From assembly GCA_900466475.1 (NCBI GenBank), contig UBMI01000019.1, positions 1-61,778 on the forward strand: 61,778 nt of DNA, in the 5' to 3' direction. Both the position numbers and the translations under genes were made by a program. Positions 25,373 through 34,863 of the stretch are shown here, one piece after another (within the stretch, counting starts at the first letter, position 1; every line of letters begins with the position of its first letter). This DNA comes from Hyphomicrobiales bacterium. GTDB taxonomy: Bacteria > Pseudomonadota > Alphaproteobacteria > Rhizobiales > Rhizobiaceae. The notes beneath the pieces are model-generated. The model was not told the DNA's origin, made no database searches, and worked only from the letters and a program-made list of their open reading frames with translations.

Positions 25373-25903
25373 ATGGCCAAGCTTGTTTTCGGAAAGAACG
25401 TGTCACTGGACGGATACATCGATCATCAGGCGTTTGCGCCCGGTCCGGTGCTCTTCCGTCACTTCATCGAGAGCGTGCGGGGTGCTGCCGCCATCGTCTA
25501 CGGCCGCCGCATGTACGAGATCATGCGCTATTGGGATGAGGACCACGCCGAGTGGGACGCGGCGGCACGCGATTTCGCGGCGGCGTGGCGGGGCCGGCAG
25601 AAATGGGTCGTGTCGCGCTCGCTGAAGTCGGTCGGTCCCAATGCCACGCTTGTCGGGGATGGGCTCGAAACGGTCATCGGCGGGCTGAAGGACAGGCTTG
25701 CCGGGGAGATCGGCATTGGCGGCTCGGAGCTCGCGCGAAGCCTGACCGATCTTGGTCTCATCGATGAATATCAGCTCTATTTCCATCCCGTCGTGCTCGG
25801 CCACGGCACACCATTCTTCGCCGCGCCCCGGCCACGGCTGCGCCTGGTGGCCAGCGATCGCATGGACGAGGACGTGATCAGGCTGACCTATGTTCCGGCT
25901 TGA
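25373..25903 (+). CDS. RibD/dihydrofolate-reductase-like protein
   Basis: 176 residues of the RibD_C/DHFR-like fold: KLVFGKNVSLDGYID at the start, AIVYGRRMYEIMRYW, WVVSRSL, EIGIGGSELARSL and LYFHPVVLGHGTPFF. The family binds NADPH and a pterin- or pyrimidine-like substrate. Members of this stand-alone group usually lack a proven reaction. The start at 25373 follows a very strong GGAGGAGGGAG site. A palindrome lies upstream. Confidence 0.88.
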   Translation: MAKLVFGKNVSLDGYIDHQAFAPGPVLFRHFIESVRGAAAIVYGRRMYEIMRYWDEDHAEWDAAARDFAAAWRGRQKWVVSRSLKSVGPNATLVGDGLETVIGGLKDRLAGEIGIGGSELARSLTDLGLIDEYQLYFHPVVLGHGTPFFAAPRPRLRLVASDRMDEDVIRLTYVPA

Positions 25904-26134
25904 GAGCTGGGGGGCTGAAGCCTGGCGGAAAAGCGCTGATTGCTCGCCCTGGCATGCGCTCGATGTTGCCATCTGTCCGAAAATATACCGTGCAAGATGT
26001 TTTTTCGCGCGGGACTCGCTAACCTTTCGTTGAAAAATTCAGGCGTAAGGTGCATTCGAAAATGCGAATCCACCGCCGTGGTTGTGCTTCAGCCGGCAGG
26101 CTGGAAAGGCGGGGGCTGTTTTTTCGGAGGGGCG

Positions 26135-27292
26135 ATGAAGAGCTTTGGCGGGGTCTTGGCAGGCTATCAGGGCCTTGCTCCGGGTTTCGATTTCCTGCGG
26201 CTTGCGCTGGCTTGCACCATCGTTTTCTATCATGTTCTCACCGCCGGCGGTTATGACGCAGCTGCTCACGGGCCGTTTTTATGGTTCTTCGAATACAGCC
26301 TTGTGCCGATGTTCTTTGCGCTGAGCGGCTTCCTCATCACGGCCAGCGCCCAGCGGCTGGATCTTGCAAATTTTCTGCTCAATCGCTCACTGCGCATCGT
26401 TCCGGCGCTTGCCGTCGATATCTTCATCTGCGCCCTCATCATCGGCCCGGCCGTCACAACACTCCCACTTGGCGAATACTTCACTGATGCGGGCTTCCTT
26501 GCCTATTTCATGAACATCGTCGGCCTGGTGCATCTGGACTTGCCGGGTGTCTTCACCGGTAACCCCAATCAGCAGGTCAACGGCGCGCTCTGGACCATTC
26601 CCTGGGAGATCAGCTGTTATGTTGTCATGGCGTTCATGATCATAACGGGCGTGGTGCGGAAGCCCCCAGTGACGTTGCTGCTGCTTGGAGCCTTCTTCAT
26701 CGCCGGCCTTTCGATCGAGCATTTCATGCCGGTCGGACAGGGCGAGAGTTCCGGCCTGCACACGATATTCGTCACCCGCGGAAGCCAACTGATTACGGCT
26801 TTCCTCTGCGGTATAGTCGCCTATCAGCTCAGAAGCCGGATACCGATGAGCAGGGCGCTTTTCTACATTTGCGTTGTCATTGCGATTGACGGCATGTTGC
26901 TGCTCGACACGCGGGCCACCCATAGCGTGGCAAACCGGCTGATCCTCATTCCCGTCCTCACCTACATCACCATCTATGCCGGCCTGTCGCGGTTGCCGCT
27001 GCCGAAGATTTTCGGGCGCGGCGATTATTCCTACGGCGTCTATCTCTACCATATGCCGTTCATCCAGCTTTCGATCTTCCTGGCGCCGTCTTTCTTCGTC
27101 GGCACGATCCCCGGCGTCGTCATGCTGACGGCGGTGACAATTGGTGTCGTGCTCTGCGTTGCTGCCGTTTCCTGGCACGTCGTCGAGAAGCCCGTGCTGT
27201 CGTTGCGGCGCTTTGCGCTGACGGGCAGGGCGACCGGGGAGGGCCGCGCGGTGATGGCGCCGGCGGCGGCCGTGGAAGGGGTGGGGCGGTAG
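26135..27292 (+). CDS. Acyltransferase 3 family membrane protein
   Basis: 385 residues, about ten membrane segments. The family signature includes the early FDFLRLALACTIVFYHV with the essential histidine near residue 30, PMFFALSGFLITAS, and GALWTIPWEISCY. These integral enzymes move acyl groups (for example O-acetyl or succinyl) to sugars of exopolysaccharide, LPS or Nod factor. The acceptor is not indicated by neighbours. The ATG at 26135 follows CGGAGGGGCG and was preferred to the longer frame from 25940. The last 30 residues are low-complexity Ala/Gly/Arg. Confidence 0.9.
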   Translation: MKSFGGVLAGYQGLAPGFDFLRLALACTIVFYHVLTAGGYDAAAHGPFLWFFEYSLVPMFFALSGFLITASAQRLDLANFLLNRSLRIVPALAVDIFICALIIGPAVTTLPLGEYFTDAGFLAYFMNIVGLVHLDLPGVFTGNPNQQVNGALWTIPWEISCYVVMAFMIITGVVRKPPVTLLLLGAFFIAGLSIEHFMPVGQGESSGLHTIFVTRGSQLITAFLCGIVAYQLRSRIPMSRALFYICVVIAIDGMLLLDTRATHSVANRLILIPVLTYITIYAGLSRLPLPKIFGRGDYSYGVYLYHMPFIQLSIFLAPSFFVGTIPGVVMLTAVTIGVVLCVAAVSWHVVEKPVLSLRRFALTGRATGEGRAVMAPAAAVEGVGR

Positions 27293-27327
27293 CTGCGGCT
27301 AGTGGCGGTGACGTCGGTGCCCCGTGG

Positions 27328-27374
27328 CCCCCTCATCCGGCCCTTCGGGCCACCTTCTCCCCGCCGGGGAGAAG
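27328..27374 (+). repeat. Rhizobial GC-rich palindromic element, copy 1
   Basis: A 47-bp element with two hairpins (GGCCC..GGGCC and TTCTCCCC..GGGGAGAA). An exact inverted copy lies at 27446-27492, 71 nt away. Elements of this kind are dispersed widely in rhizobial and agrobacterial genomes. The rest of 27293-27786 shows no gene. Confidence 0.85.
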
Positions 27375-27445
27375 ACGGAGCAAGCGGCGCAGTCTCGTGT
27401 AACGAATAGGGCTTTGACAGGAAGCGGCGCGTGGCGACGCTGTCC

Positions 27446-27492
27446 CTTCTCCCCGGCGGGGAGAAGGTGGCCCGAAGGGCCGGATGAGGGGG
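27446..27492 (-). repeat. Rhizobial GC-rich palindromic element, copy 2 (inverted)
   Basis: Exact reverse complement of 27328-27374 over 47 bases. Together the two could fold into a long stem in a read-through transcript from the acyltransferase gene. Confidence 0.85.
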
Positions 27493-27786
27493 CTGCACGG
27501 CACCTCGGAAAATGAAGGGCCCTGTCTCCCGGTCCCCACCGCCATCCCGTTGCCCCTGCAATACCTTTTCCGAACCGTCCTGCGCGAGGCAGACCCGCCG
27601 CCAAGCCCCGCGAGCATGCGCAAGCATCATCATATGGACGTAGGGAGGCACCACCCGCATACCCCTGATTGCTGTCGTACGGTCCCGCGCGAAAACTGCC
27701 AGAATGGGTGTCTTGAAATACTGCTTCGTGGGGCCGGTTGAGGGGCAGGTCCAGGAGGCTGGTGGACGGGAAAGGGGACGCCGCAT

Positions 27787-30700
27787 ATGCGGAGAATTCG
27801 GGTTAGTAGTCTTGAGTACCTGAGCATATATGGTGGAGCGTTGAGTATCTGTCGTGTACCGTCAGCCTGGAGCGCAGTGCTGGGAACCGCGACTGTCGTA
27901 TCATCAACGAGTACCGATGGTTCCCTAAGTTTTGCCAATCAGGGCAGCTTTACCGATCCGGGCGGCGCCGTCGTCCCGTCCTCCTTCACAGGCAGTATCA
28001 CGCAGCCTTCTGCGTCGATCTCCTTGGGCGGCGTGCAGACGGCCTCGATACCGCCGACGGCAATATCAGCGCCTTCAGGCGATGGCGGCGCGCAGGACAC
28101 GTCGACCAAGACCGCGTCGCTCCTGCCGGCGCTGCAGACGACAACCACGACGACAGAGCGCACCGTGCTCGGCCCGGACCCATACCAGGAGGCCGCGACG
28201 CTGCCGCTGGCGCCCGTGTTGACGGGCGTTACCGGCGATGCCGGCGCGTCAGCTCCGACCACGTCTCCGACCGATCCTGCCGCCGGTTCCGGCGCGAGGT
28301 CGATACAGCTTCAGACCTCGATAGCCTCCATCTCGGTGCAGCCGAGCGAGAGCGTTTCGGCCGAGACCCCCGTAGGCTCGGTGGCGCTCGCAGCGCCGGC
28401 GGCTGCAGCTGCCGCAGCTCCGACGCTCAACAAGATCGCGCTCGAGAACATGAAGCAGGGCAACCCCATCAGCGAATGGGGCATCGAGGGCGACGGCAAC
28501 GGCACCATCCAGGGCTTTGCGACCGAAATCAGCACCAATATCGGCGGAACGGTCGATTTCAAGATCGCGACGGATTCCACCCATTACCGCATCGATATCT
28601 ACCGCATGGGCTATTACGGCGGGGCCGGCGCGCGCAAGGTCGACTCGATCGAGCAGCAGCTGACCACGGCGCAGATCCAGCCGCATCCGATCGTCGACAT
28701 GTCGCTCGGCCTCATCGATTGCGGCAACTGGTCGGTGTCGGCCAGCTGGCAGATCCCTTCCGATTTCGTCTCTGGCGTCTATTTCGCCAAGCTGGTGCGC
28801 GAGGACGGCGTCGAGGATGCGAGCATCATTCCCTTTGTCGTGCGCGACGATGCCTCGACCAGCAATATCGTCTTCCAGACTTCGGATACGACATGGCAGG
28901 CCTATAATGCCTGGGGCGGCGCCAGCCTCTATTACGGCGAAGTGCCTGTCGATCCCGCCGACATGATCGGCTACCTGCCGCCGAACTGCAGCTGCGGCCT
29001 GACCGCCATCGGCCGCGCCTCGGCCGTCAGCTACAACCGCCCGATCATCACCAACACGAGCCCGATCGGCGGCAGCCACGATTACATTTTCGGCGTCGAA
29101 TCCTCGGCCATCTCATGGCTGGAGCAGAACGGCTACGACGTCTCCTATATTTCCGGCGTCGATGCGACGCGCAACGGCGCGCTGCTGCTGAACCACGATG
29201 CCTATCTCTCCGTCGGCCATGACGAATACTGGTCTGCCGAACAGCGCGCCAATGTCGAGGCCGCCCGCGATGCCGGCGTCAACCTCGCCTTCTGGAGCGG
29301 CAACGAGTGCTACTGGAAGGTTCGCTGGGAAAGCAGCATTGACGGCAGCGGCCAGGCCTACCGCACCATGGTCTGCTACAAGGAGACCTGGGGCACGAGT
29401 TCGGATCCGAGCAATGTCGGCACCGGCACCTGGCGCGATCCGCGCTATGCCGATCCGGGGCAGGAGCCGGAAAATTCGCTGACGGGCACGATGTTCCAGG
29501 TGGACAGTTACCGCCAGGATACGATCTCGATCCCCTACGACTATTCGAAGCTGCGCTTCTGGCGCAATACGGATGTCTCGCAGATCAATGAGGGCGATAC
29601 CTACAATCTGGTGCAGAACCTGCTCGGCTACGAGTGGGATTCCGATGTCGAGAACGGCTTCCGGCCGGATGGCCTCATCAACCTGTCGCTCTCGTCGATC
29701 TCGGTGGAAACCTATCTGCGCGACTATGGCGCAACGGTCGGTTCGGCCGTCGCCACCCACAGCCTCACCATGTACCGGGCCGCAAGCGGCGCGCTCGTCT
29801 TCGGCGCCGGCACCGTCTTCTGGTCCTGGGGCCTCAGCGACAATCACCAGGGTCCGGCGACCTCGACCGACCGCAACGTGCAGCAGGCGATGGTCAACAT
29901 GTTTGCCGACATGGGCATCCAGCCGACCACGCTCGATGCGAGCCTGATCCTCGCGACCCAATCGACCGACACGCTGAAGCCGACCTCGACGATCTCGTCG
30001 CCGATCGTCGGTGCCTCCTTCCTCGAAGGCCAGCACGTGACGATCACGGGCACGGCGCAGGATTTCGGCGGCGGCATCATTGCCGGCGTGGAAGTCTCCA
30101 CCGATGGCGGCCAGCACTGGTTCAAGGCGACCGGCCGCGAGAGCTGGAGCTTCAACTGGGTCGTCCAGGCAAGCGGCACCTATACGATCATGTCGCGCGC
30201 CGTCGACGACAGCGTCAATCTGGAGGCGCCGTCGGCCGGCAAGCAGGTCACGGTCAAGCTGCCGACCACGCAGGGCCTTTGGACGCTTTCGGAAAAGCCG
30301 GCGACCGAAGTCGCGATCGACCGCGATCCGGTCGAGCTCGGCCTGCGCTTCCAGGCGACGTCCGCCGGTTCCGTGCAGGGCATCCGCTTCTACAAGGGCT
30401 TCTACAATATCGGCGATCATGTCGTCAGCCTCTGGTCCAGCGACGGGACGCTGCTGGCAACAGGCGTATCGACGAATGAATCGCTTTCCGGCTGGCAGAC
30501 GGTGATGTTCTCCTCGCCCGTCCAGATCGCGGCGGGCACGACCTATGTCGCCTCCTATCACAGCAACGGCTTCTACTCGGTCACCGACAATTATTTCGGC
30601 AGCGGCAGCACCTATGCCAGCGGCTCGCTGAAGGTTGTCGATGGCGGCGGCGTCTATGCCTATAGCGACAATGCCGGCACATTCCCGGGCCTCAGCCCCG

Positions 30701-33096
30701 GCGGGTCCAACTACTGGGTCGACGTGGTCTTCGATGCAGGGCCGAACAGCGTGCCGGTTGCCGGCGACGACAGCGGCCTGACGATATCGCGCAACAGCAC
30801 GCTGACGATCTCGATCGCCACGCTTCTGGCAAACGATACCGACGCCAATGGCGATGCGCTGACGATCAGCGCCGTCGGCAATGCACTCAACGGCACGGTC
30901 ACCCTCAACAAGCAGGCCGGCACCATCACCTTCACGCCGGCTGCCAATTATGCCGGCCCGGCAAGCTTCACCTATACGCTGTCGGACGGGCGCGGCGGCA
31001 CGGACCAGGCCAATGTCAGCCTCACGGTCGACCCAGGCCCGGCCGGCCAAAGCCTGTTTACCGCCAGTGAGGGGCCGACGGGCGGCAGCGTCCAGGAAAA
31101 CTCGGCGCTGGAACTCGGCATGAAGTTCTCGGCCTCGGCAAGCGGCACGATCACGGGCATCCGCTTTTACAAGGCATCAGGCGATACCGGGCCGCATACC
31201 GGCTCGATCTGGTCGGCGAACGGCACGCTGCTTGCGACGGTGACCTTTGGGGATGGATCGGCTTCCGGCTGGCAGACCGCGACCTTCTCCAGCCCGCTGC
31301 AGATCACGGCAGGCACGACCTATGTCGCCTCCTACCACACGACCGGCAGCTATGTGGCGACATCGGGCTATTTCAGCACCGCCCATACGAATGGCGCGCT
31401 GACGGGCCTTGGGGGCGCCAACGGCGTCTATTCCTACGGATCGGGCACGACATTCCCGACATCGAGCTACCAGTCCTCGAACTATTGGGTGGATGTCGTC
31501 TTCAACCAGTCGACATCAAATTCGGCGCCGGTCGCCGCCAACGACAATGGCTATACGACCTATTCCAACACCGCGCTGTCGATTGCCGCGGCAAGCCTGC
31601 TTGCCAACGACACCGACGCCGATGGCGATCCGCTCTCGATCACCGGCGCCAGCGGCGGGGTGAACGGCACGGTCATCTTCAACAGCCAGACGAACAGCGT
31701 CACCTTCACGCCGAACTCGGGCTATACCGGCGTCGCAAGCTTCACCTATTCGATCTCGGATGGGCATGGCGGCACGTCTTCCGCCACGGTCAACCTCACG
31801 GTCAATTCGCAGCCCGACAGCGGGACGACGAGCCTGTTCACCGGCGCCGATACGTCAGGTGTAACCGCCGCCAACGATCCCAACTCGGTCGAGCTCGGCG
31901 TCAAGTTCATCGCCTCGGCCAATGGCCAGATCACAGGGCTCACCTATTACAAGAGCGCCCAGGATACCGGCACGCATGTCGCCTCGCTCTGGACGGCGAG
32001 CGGCCAGCTTCTCGCCCAGGCAAGCTTCATCAACGAGACGGCGAGCGGCTGGCAGACGGTTTCCTTCTCGCAGCCGATCAATGTCACGGCCGGCACGACC
32101 TATGTGGCGAGCTACCATTCCAACGGCTTCTATTCGGCGACCGCAAACTACTTCACGACGGATCACACGAGCGGGGCGCTGACGGCGCCGGCAAGTTCGG
32201 TCAGCGGCGGCAACGGCGTCTATGCCTATGGCAGCGGCAGCCTGTTCCCGACCTCTTCCTACAACGCCACCAATTACTGGGTGGATGTGCTCTACAAGCA
32301 GGGTGCGCAGAACACGGTGCCGGTTGCCGCCAATGACAGCGGCTTCACGACCAGCACCGGCACGCCCGTCACCATCCAGGCCTCGGCGCTGCTTGCAAAT
32401 GACAGCGATGCCGATGGCGATGCGCTCACGATCACCGGCGTCAGCGGTGCGGTCAACGGCTCGGTCAGCTGGAATGCCCAGGCCCAGACGGTGACCTTCA
32501 CGCCGACGGCAGGTTACACGGGGCCGGCAAGCTTCAACTACGCGATATCGGACGGCAAGGGCGGCACGTCCTCGGCGCAGGTCGCACTCAATGTCAACAA
32601 CCCGGCCGCAGGACCGGAGCAGAACCTCTTTGCCGCCAATGCGACGCCTGCGGTCGTCTCCGTCAACGACAACCAGCCGGTCAATCTCGGCATGAAATTC
32701 CAGGCCGATACCGCCGGCTGGATCACCTCCATCCGCTTCTACAAGGGTGCGGACAATACGGGCTCGCACAATGGCTACCTGTGGACGGCGTCCGGCACTC
32801 TGCTCGGCAGCGTCACCTTCAACAACGAGACGGCAAGCGGCTGGCAGACCGCGCAGCTCACCCAGCAGATCGCCATCCAGGCGGACACGACCTACGTCGT
32901 TTCCTACTCGACCAATGGCAACTATTCGGCGACGGGGAATTACTTCGGCAGCGACGTGACCAACGGCGACCTGAAGGCGCCATCGGGCAATAACGGCGTC
33001 TATGCCTATGGCTCGGGCGGGCTGTTCCCGACGAATAGCTACAACAGCACGAACTACTATGTGGATGTGGGATTCAAACCGCAACTCGCGGCGTAA
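27787..33096 (+). CDS. Large repetitive exoprotein (DMFase-like + DUF4082/Ig-like repeats), probable type I secretion substrate
   Basis: 1769 residues. Residues 1-210 are rich in Ser, Thr and Ala, with no signal peptide. Residues ~215-720 resemble the large-subunit domain of N,N-dimethylformamidase (IYRMGYYGGAGARKV, TWQAYNAWGGASLYYG, SVGHDEYWSAEQRANVEAAR, NLAFWSGNECYWKVRW). An Ig-like segment follows (~735-820). Four DUF4082-like modules start near 831, 1087, 1347 and 1611 (IRFYKG, ASGWQT, ITAGTTYVASYH, NYWVDVVF). Three cadherin-like Big_9 modules start near 987, 1246 and 1509 (LLANDTDADGD, GTVTL, FTYTLSDGRGGT). No RTX nonapeptide motifs are seen. An ABC exporter and an HlyD-type adaptor lie 1.8 kb downstream on the same strand, so secretion by them is inferred. 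It is probably cell-surface or extracellular. Confidence 0.85.
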   Translation: MRRIRVSSLEYLSIYGGALSICRVPSAWSAVLGTATVVSSTSTDGSLSFANQGSFTDPGGAVVPSSFTGSITQPSASISLGGVQTASIPPTAISAPSGDGGAQDTSTKTASLLPALQTTTTTTERTVLGPDPYQEAATLPLAPVLTGVTGDAGASAPTTSPTDPAAGSGARSIQLQTSIASISVQPSESVSAETPVGSVALAAPAAAAAAAPTLNKIALENMKQGNPISEWGIEGDGNGTIQGFATEISTNIGGTVDFKIATDSTHYRIDIYRMGYYGGAGARKVDSIEQQLTTAQIQPHPIVDMSLGLIDCGNWSVSASWQIPSDFVSGVYFAKLVREDGVEDASIIPFVVRDDASTSNIVFQTSDTTWQAYNAWGGASLYYGEVPVDPADMIGYLPPNCSCGLTAIGRASAVSYNRPIITNTSPIGGSHDYIFGVESSAISWLEQNGYDVSYISGVDATRNGALLLNHDAYLSVGHDEYWSAEQRANVEAARDAGVNLAFWSGNECYWKVRWESSIDGSGQAYRTMVCYKETWGTSSDPSNVGTGTWRDPRYADPGQEPENSLTGTMFQVDSYRQDTISIPYDYSKLRFWRNTDVSQINEGDTYNLVQNLLGYEWDSDVENGFRPDGLINLSLSSISVETYLRDYGATVGSAVATHSLTMYRAASGALVFGAGTVFWSWGLSDNHQGPATSTDRNVQQAMVNMFADMGIQPTTLDASLILATQSTDTLKPTSTISSPIVGASFLEGQHVTITGTAQDFGGGIIAGVEVSTDGGQHWFKATGRESWSFNWVVQASGTYTIMSRAVDDSVNLEAPSAGKQVTVKLPTTQGLWTLSEKPATEVAIDRDPVELGLRFQATSAGSVQGIRFYKGFYNIGDHVVSLWSSDGTLLATGVSTNESLSGWQTVMFSSPVQIAAGTTYVASYHSNGFYSVTDNYFGSGSTYASGSLKVVDGGGVYAYSDNAGTFPGLSPGGSNYWVDVVFDAGPNSVPVAGDDSGLTISRNSTLTISIATLLANDTDANGDALTISAVGNALNGTVTLNKQAGTITFTPAANYAGPASFTYTLSDGRGGTDQANVSLTVDPGPAGQSLFTASEGPTGGSVQENSALELGMKFSASASGTITGIRFYKASGDTGPHTGSIWSANGTLLATVTFGDGSASGWQTATFSSPLQITAGTTYVASYHTTGSYVATSGYFSTAHTNGALTGLGGANGVYSYGSGTTFPTSSYQSSNYWVDVVFNQSTSNSAPVAANDNGYTTYSNTALSIAAASLLANDTDADGDPLSITGASGGVNGTVIFNSQTNSVTFTPNSGYTGVASFTYSISDGHGGTSSATVNLTVNSQPDSGTTSLFTGADTSGVTAANDPNSVELGVKFIASANGQITGLTYYKSAQDTGTHVASLWTASGQLLAQASFINETASGWQTVSFSQPINVTAGTTYVASYHSNGFYSATANYFTTDHTSGALTAPASSVSGGNGVYAYGSGSLFPTSSYNATNYWVDVLYKQGAQNTVPVAANDSGFTTSTGTPVTIQASALLANDSDADGDALTITGVSGAVNGSVSWNAQAQTVTFTPTAGYTGPASFNYAISDGKGGTSSAQVALNVNNPAAGPEQNLFAANATPAVVSVNDNQPVNLGMKFQADTAGWITSIRFYKGADNTGSHNGYLWTASGTLLGSVTFNNETASGWQTAQLTQQIAIQADTTYVVSYSTNGNYSATGNYFGSDVTNGDLKAPSGNNGVYAYGSGGLFPTNSYNSTNYYVDVGFKPQLAA

Positions 33097-33097
33097 A

Positions 33098-33138
33098 GCA
33101 ATTCCAGCAAAAGCGCGCAGCGGTTTTGCTGGAATTGC
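33098..33138 (+). terminator. Strong hairpin after the exoprotein gene
   Basis: A perfect 15-bp stem (33098-33112 with 33124-33138; arm GCAATTCCAGCAAAA) begins two bases after the exoprotein stop. The left arm ends in A and the right arm begins with T, so it can act from either strand. It probably ends or stabilises the exoprotein transcript. Confidence 0.65.
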
Positions 33139-33149
33139 GTGAATACAAT

Positions 33150-33170
33150 TGGAGCGCGGTGCGCGCTCCA
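33150..33170. terminator. Second hairpin before the CobW-type gene
   Basis: A perfect 9-bp stem, TGGAGCGCG with CGCGCTCCA, and a 3-nt loop follow the first hairpin by 11 nt. The two in tandem probably separate the exoprotein transcript from the GTPase gene. Confidence 0.45.
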
Positions 33171-33216
33171 GAGGCCGCGAGGATGTCAGACCAAGCCTGT
33201 GTAACGAGTAATATCG

Positions 33217-34449
33217 ATGATGCGTACAGACAACAGATTGCCGGTTACCGTCCTCGCCGGGTTTCTCGGCGCCGGCAAGACGACTGTCCTCAATCATGTA
33301 CTGAGTAATCGTGAGGGTCGTCGCGTTGCTGTCATCGTCAACGATATGAGCGAGGTCAACATCGATGCGGATCTCGTGCGCGAAGGGGGTGCAGACCTTT
33401 CGCGCACGGACGAGACGCTTGTGGAGCTCACCAACGGGTGCATCTGTTGCACGCTGCGTGACGATCTCCTGAGCGAGGTGCGGCGGCTGGCGAGCGCCGG
33501 CCGTTTCGACTACCTGCTGATCGAGGGCACGGGCATTGCCGAGCCGCTGCCGGTCGCAGCCACCTTTTCCTTCCGTGACGAGAGCGGGGCGGCCCTTTGC
33601 GATGTGGCGAGGCTCGACACGATGGTCTGCGTCGTCGACGCGGTCAATCTTCTCGCCGATTACCAGAGCGCCGAGTTCCTTGCCGATCGCGGCGAGCGGC
33701 GCGACGGCGATGACGAGCGCAAGCTCGTCGAGCTCCTGGTCGAGCAGATCGAATTTGCCGATGTCGTCGTCATCAACAAGGCAGGCGACGTGCCCTGCGC
33801 CTCGCTTGCGGAGGTTCGCCGGGTGATCGCGGCGCTCAATCCGGATGCGCGCGTCATCGAGGCTGTCTTCGGCCAGCTGCCGCTGTCTGCGATCATGGAT
33901 ACCGGCCTTTTCAGCGAGGCCAAGGCTGCCCGCCATCCGCTCTGGCACAAGGAGCTCTTCGGCTGGGGCAGCCATGTGCCGGAGACCGAGGAATACGGCA
34001 TTTCGAGCTTCGTCTACCGCAGCCGCAGGCCCTTCGATCCGGCGCGACTTGCCCGCGTGCTCGAAGCGCCGCTTGCCGGCATCATCAGGGCGAAGGGGCA
34101 TTTCTGGCTGGCGACGCGGCCGGACGAGATCGGCCTTCTGTCGATTGCCGGCACGCAATGCCGGATCGGCACCAGAGGTTTCTGGTGGGCCTCGGTGCCG
34201 CAGGCGCAGTGGCCGCGCCATCCGCAATTCCGCCAGCTGATCGAGAGGCATTGGGACGAGGTCTGGGGCGACCGTCGCCAGGAGCTGGTCTTCATCGGCT
34301 CCGGCTTCGACGAGGCGGCGATCCGCGCGGCACTCGACGATTGCCTGACCGGGGAGGAGACGGGTTTCGACCCGGAGAGCGCCATCGGCCTTTGCGATCC
34401 GTTTCCGGCCTGGCAGCACGACATGCATGCAACGGGCCGAAAAGTGTGA
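33217..34449 (+). CDS. CobW/COG0523-family GTPase metallochaperone
   Basis: 410 residues. The P-loop GFLGAGKTT is at residues 15-23, and the family Cys motif CICC spans 75-78. Also present are a Walker B-like DYLLIEGTGIAEPLPV, and a guanine-specificity NKAGD near residue 188. The C-terminal CobW_C domain begins near 265 (GISSFVYRSRRPFDPARL). Family members use GTP to hand metal, mostly zinc, to client enzymes; many are zinc-starvation induced, but I see no clear Zur box here. Two adjacent ATGs (33217, 33220) compete, with a weak ribosome site. It lies between the exoprotein and its presumed exporter. Confidence 0.9.
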   Translation: MMRTDNRLPVTVLAGFLGAGKTTVLNHVLSNREGRRVAVIVNDMSEVNIDADLVREGGADLSRTDETLVELTNGCICCTLRDDLLSEVRRLASAGRFDYLLIEGTGIAEPLPVAATFSFRDESGAALCDVARLDTMVCVVDAVNLLADYQSAEFLADRGERRDGDDERKLVELLVEQIEFADVVVINKAGDVPCASLAEVRRVIAALNPDARVIEAVFGQLPLSAIMDTGLFSEAKAARHPLWHKELFGWGSHVPETEEYGISSFVYRSRRPFDPARLARVLEAPLAGIIRAKGHFWLATRPDEIGLLSIAGTQCRIGTRGFWWASVPQAQWPRHPQFRQLIERHWDEVWGDRRQELVFIGSGFDEAAIRAALDDCLTGEETGFDPESAIGLCDPFPAWQHDMHATGRKV

Positions 34450-34498
34450 AGCCGCTTCCGGCCAACAGTTTTGACGTCAACCAGAGGGAGAGAGAACA

Positions 34499-34807
34499 AT
34501 GAGCAACGAACTTTATGCAGACGGCATCGGCGAAATCACCATCACCGGCACGATCGTGCGCATCGACCTGATGTCGCTGTCGGCGACCGACCGCGATGCC
34601 AACAACAATCCGAAGCCGGTCTTCCGCCAGCGCATCATCATGCCGGTCGACGCCTTCGCCAATGCGGTCGATCTCATGCAGAAGGCGCTTGGCGGCCTCG
34701 TCGAAGCGGGCGCGGTTCGCCGCATCGGCGACATGTCTGCTGCTGCGGCGGCCGATATCCAGGCGACGCAGGCCGGCGCTTCGAACGCCTCGCCGAACTT
34801 CAACTGA
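34499..34807 (+). CDS. Small conserved-looking protein of the secretion locus
   Basis: 102 residues with an excellent ribosome binding site (AGAGGGAGAGAGAACA). The sequence begins DGIGEITITGTIVRIDLMSL, continues with FRQRIIMPVDAFANAVDLMQ and ends in an Ala-rich helix. It is soluble, with no signal peptide. I do not recognise a named family. It starts 49 nt after the GTPase and ends 56 nt before the ABC exporter, so it is likely cotranscribed with the exporter and could be an accessory or chaperone for secretion. That role is inferred from position only. Confidence 0.65.
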   Translation: MSNELYADGIGEITITGTIVRIDLMSLSATDRDANNNPKPVFRQRIIMPVDAFANAVDLMQKALGGLVEAGAVRRIGDMSAAAAADIQATQAGASNASPNFN

Positions 34808-34863
34808 TATCGGCCAGAGCGTCCTTTGACCAAAGCCTCGGTCTCTTTTGTTTCGGGTGGGCC

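Noticed and set aside
28249..31050. Long minus-strand open frames (276 and 645 residues) across the exoprotein gene
   Set aside because: They lie antisense to a gene with clear domain repeats, have Arg/Ala/Gly-rich composition without motifs, and are typical shadows of GC-rich coding sequence.
33170..33216. Possible Zur box upstream of the CobW-type gene
   Set aside because: TGTAACGAGTAATATC has only loose resemblance to alphaproteobacterial Zur sites and lacks proper symmetry.
31855..34428. 857-residue minus-strand open frame spanning the exoprotein end and the CobW gene
   Set aside because: It crosses two real genes and two hairpins, has no domain signature, and follows the codon shadow of the plus-strand genes.
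34471..34863. N-terminal extension of the ABC exporter from 34471
   Set aside because: This part of the frame overlaps the 102-residue gene in another frame and has Arg-rich, shadow-like composition. The exporter homology begins at ATG 34864.
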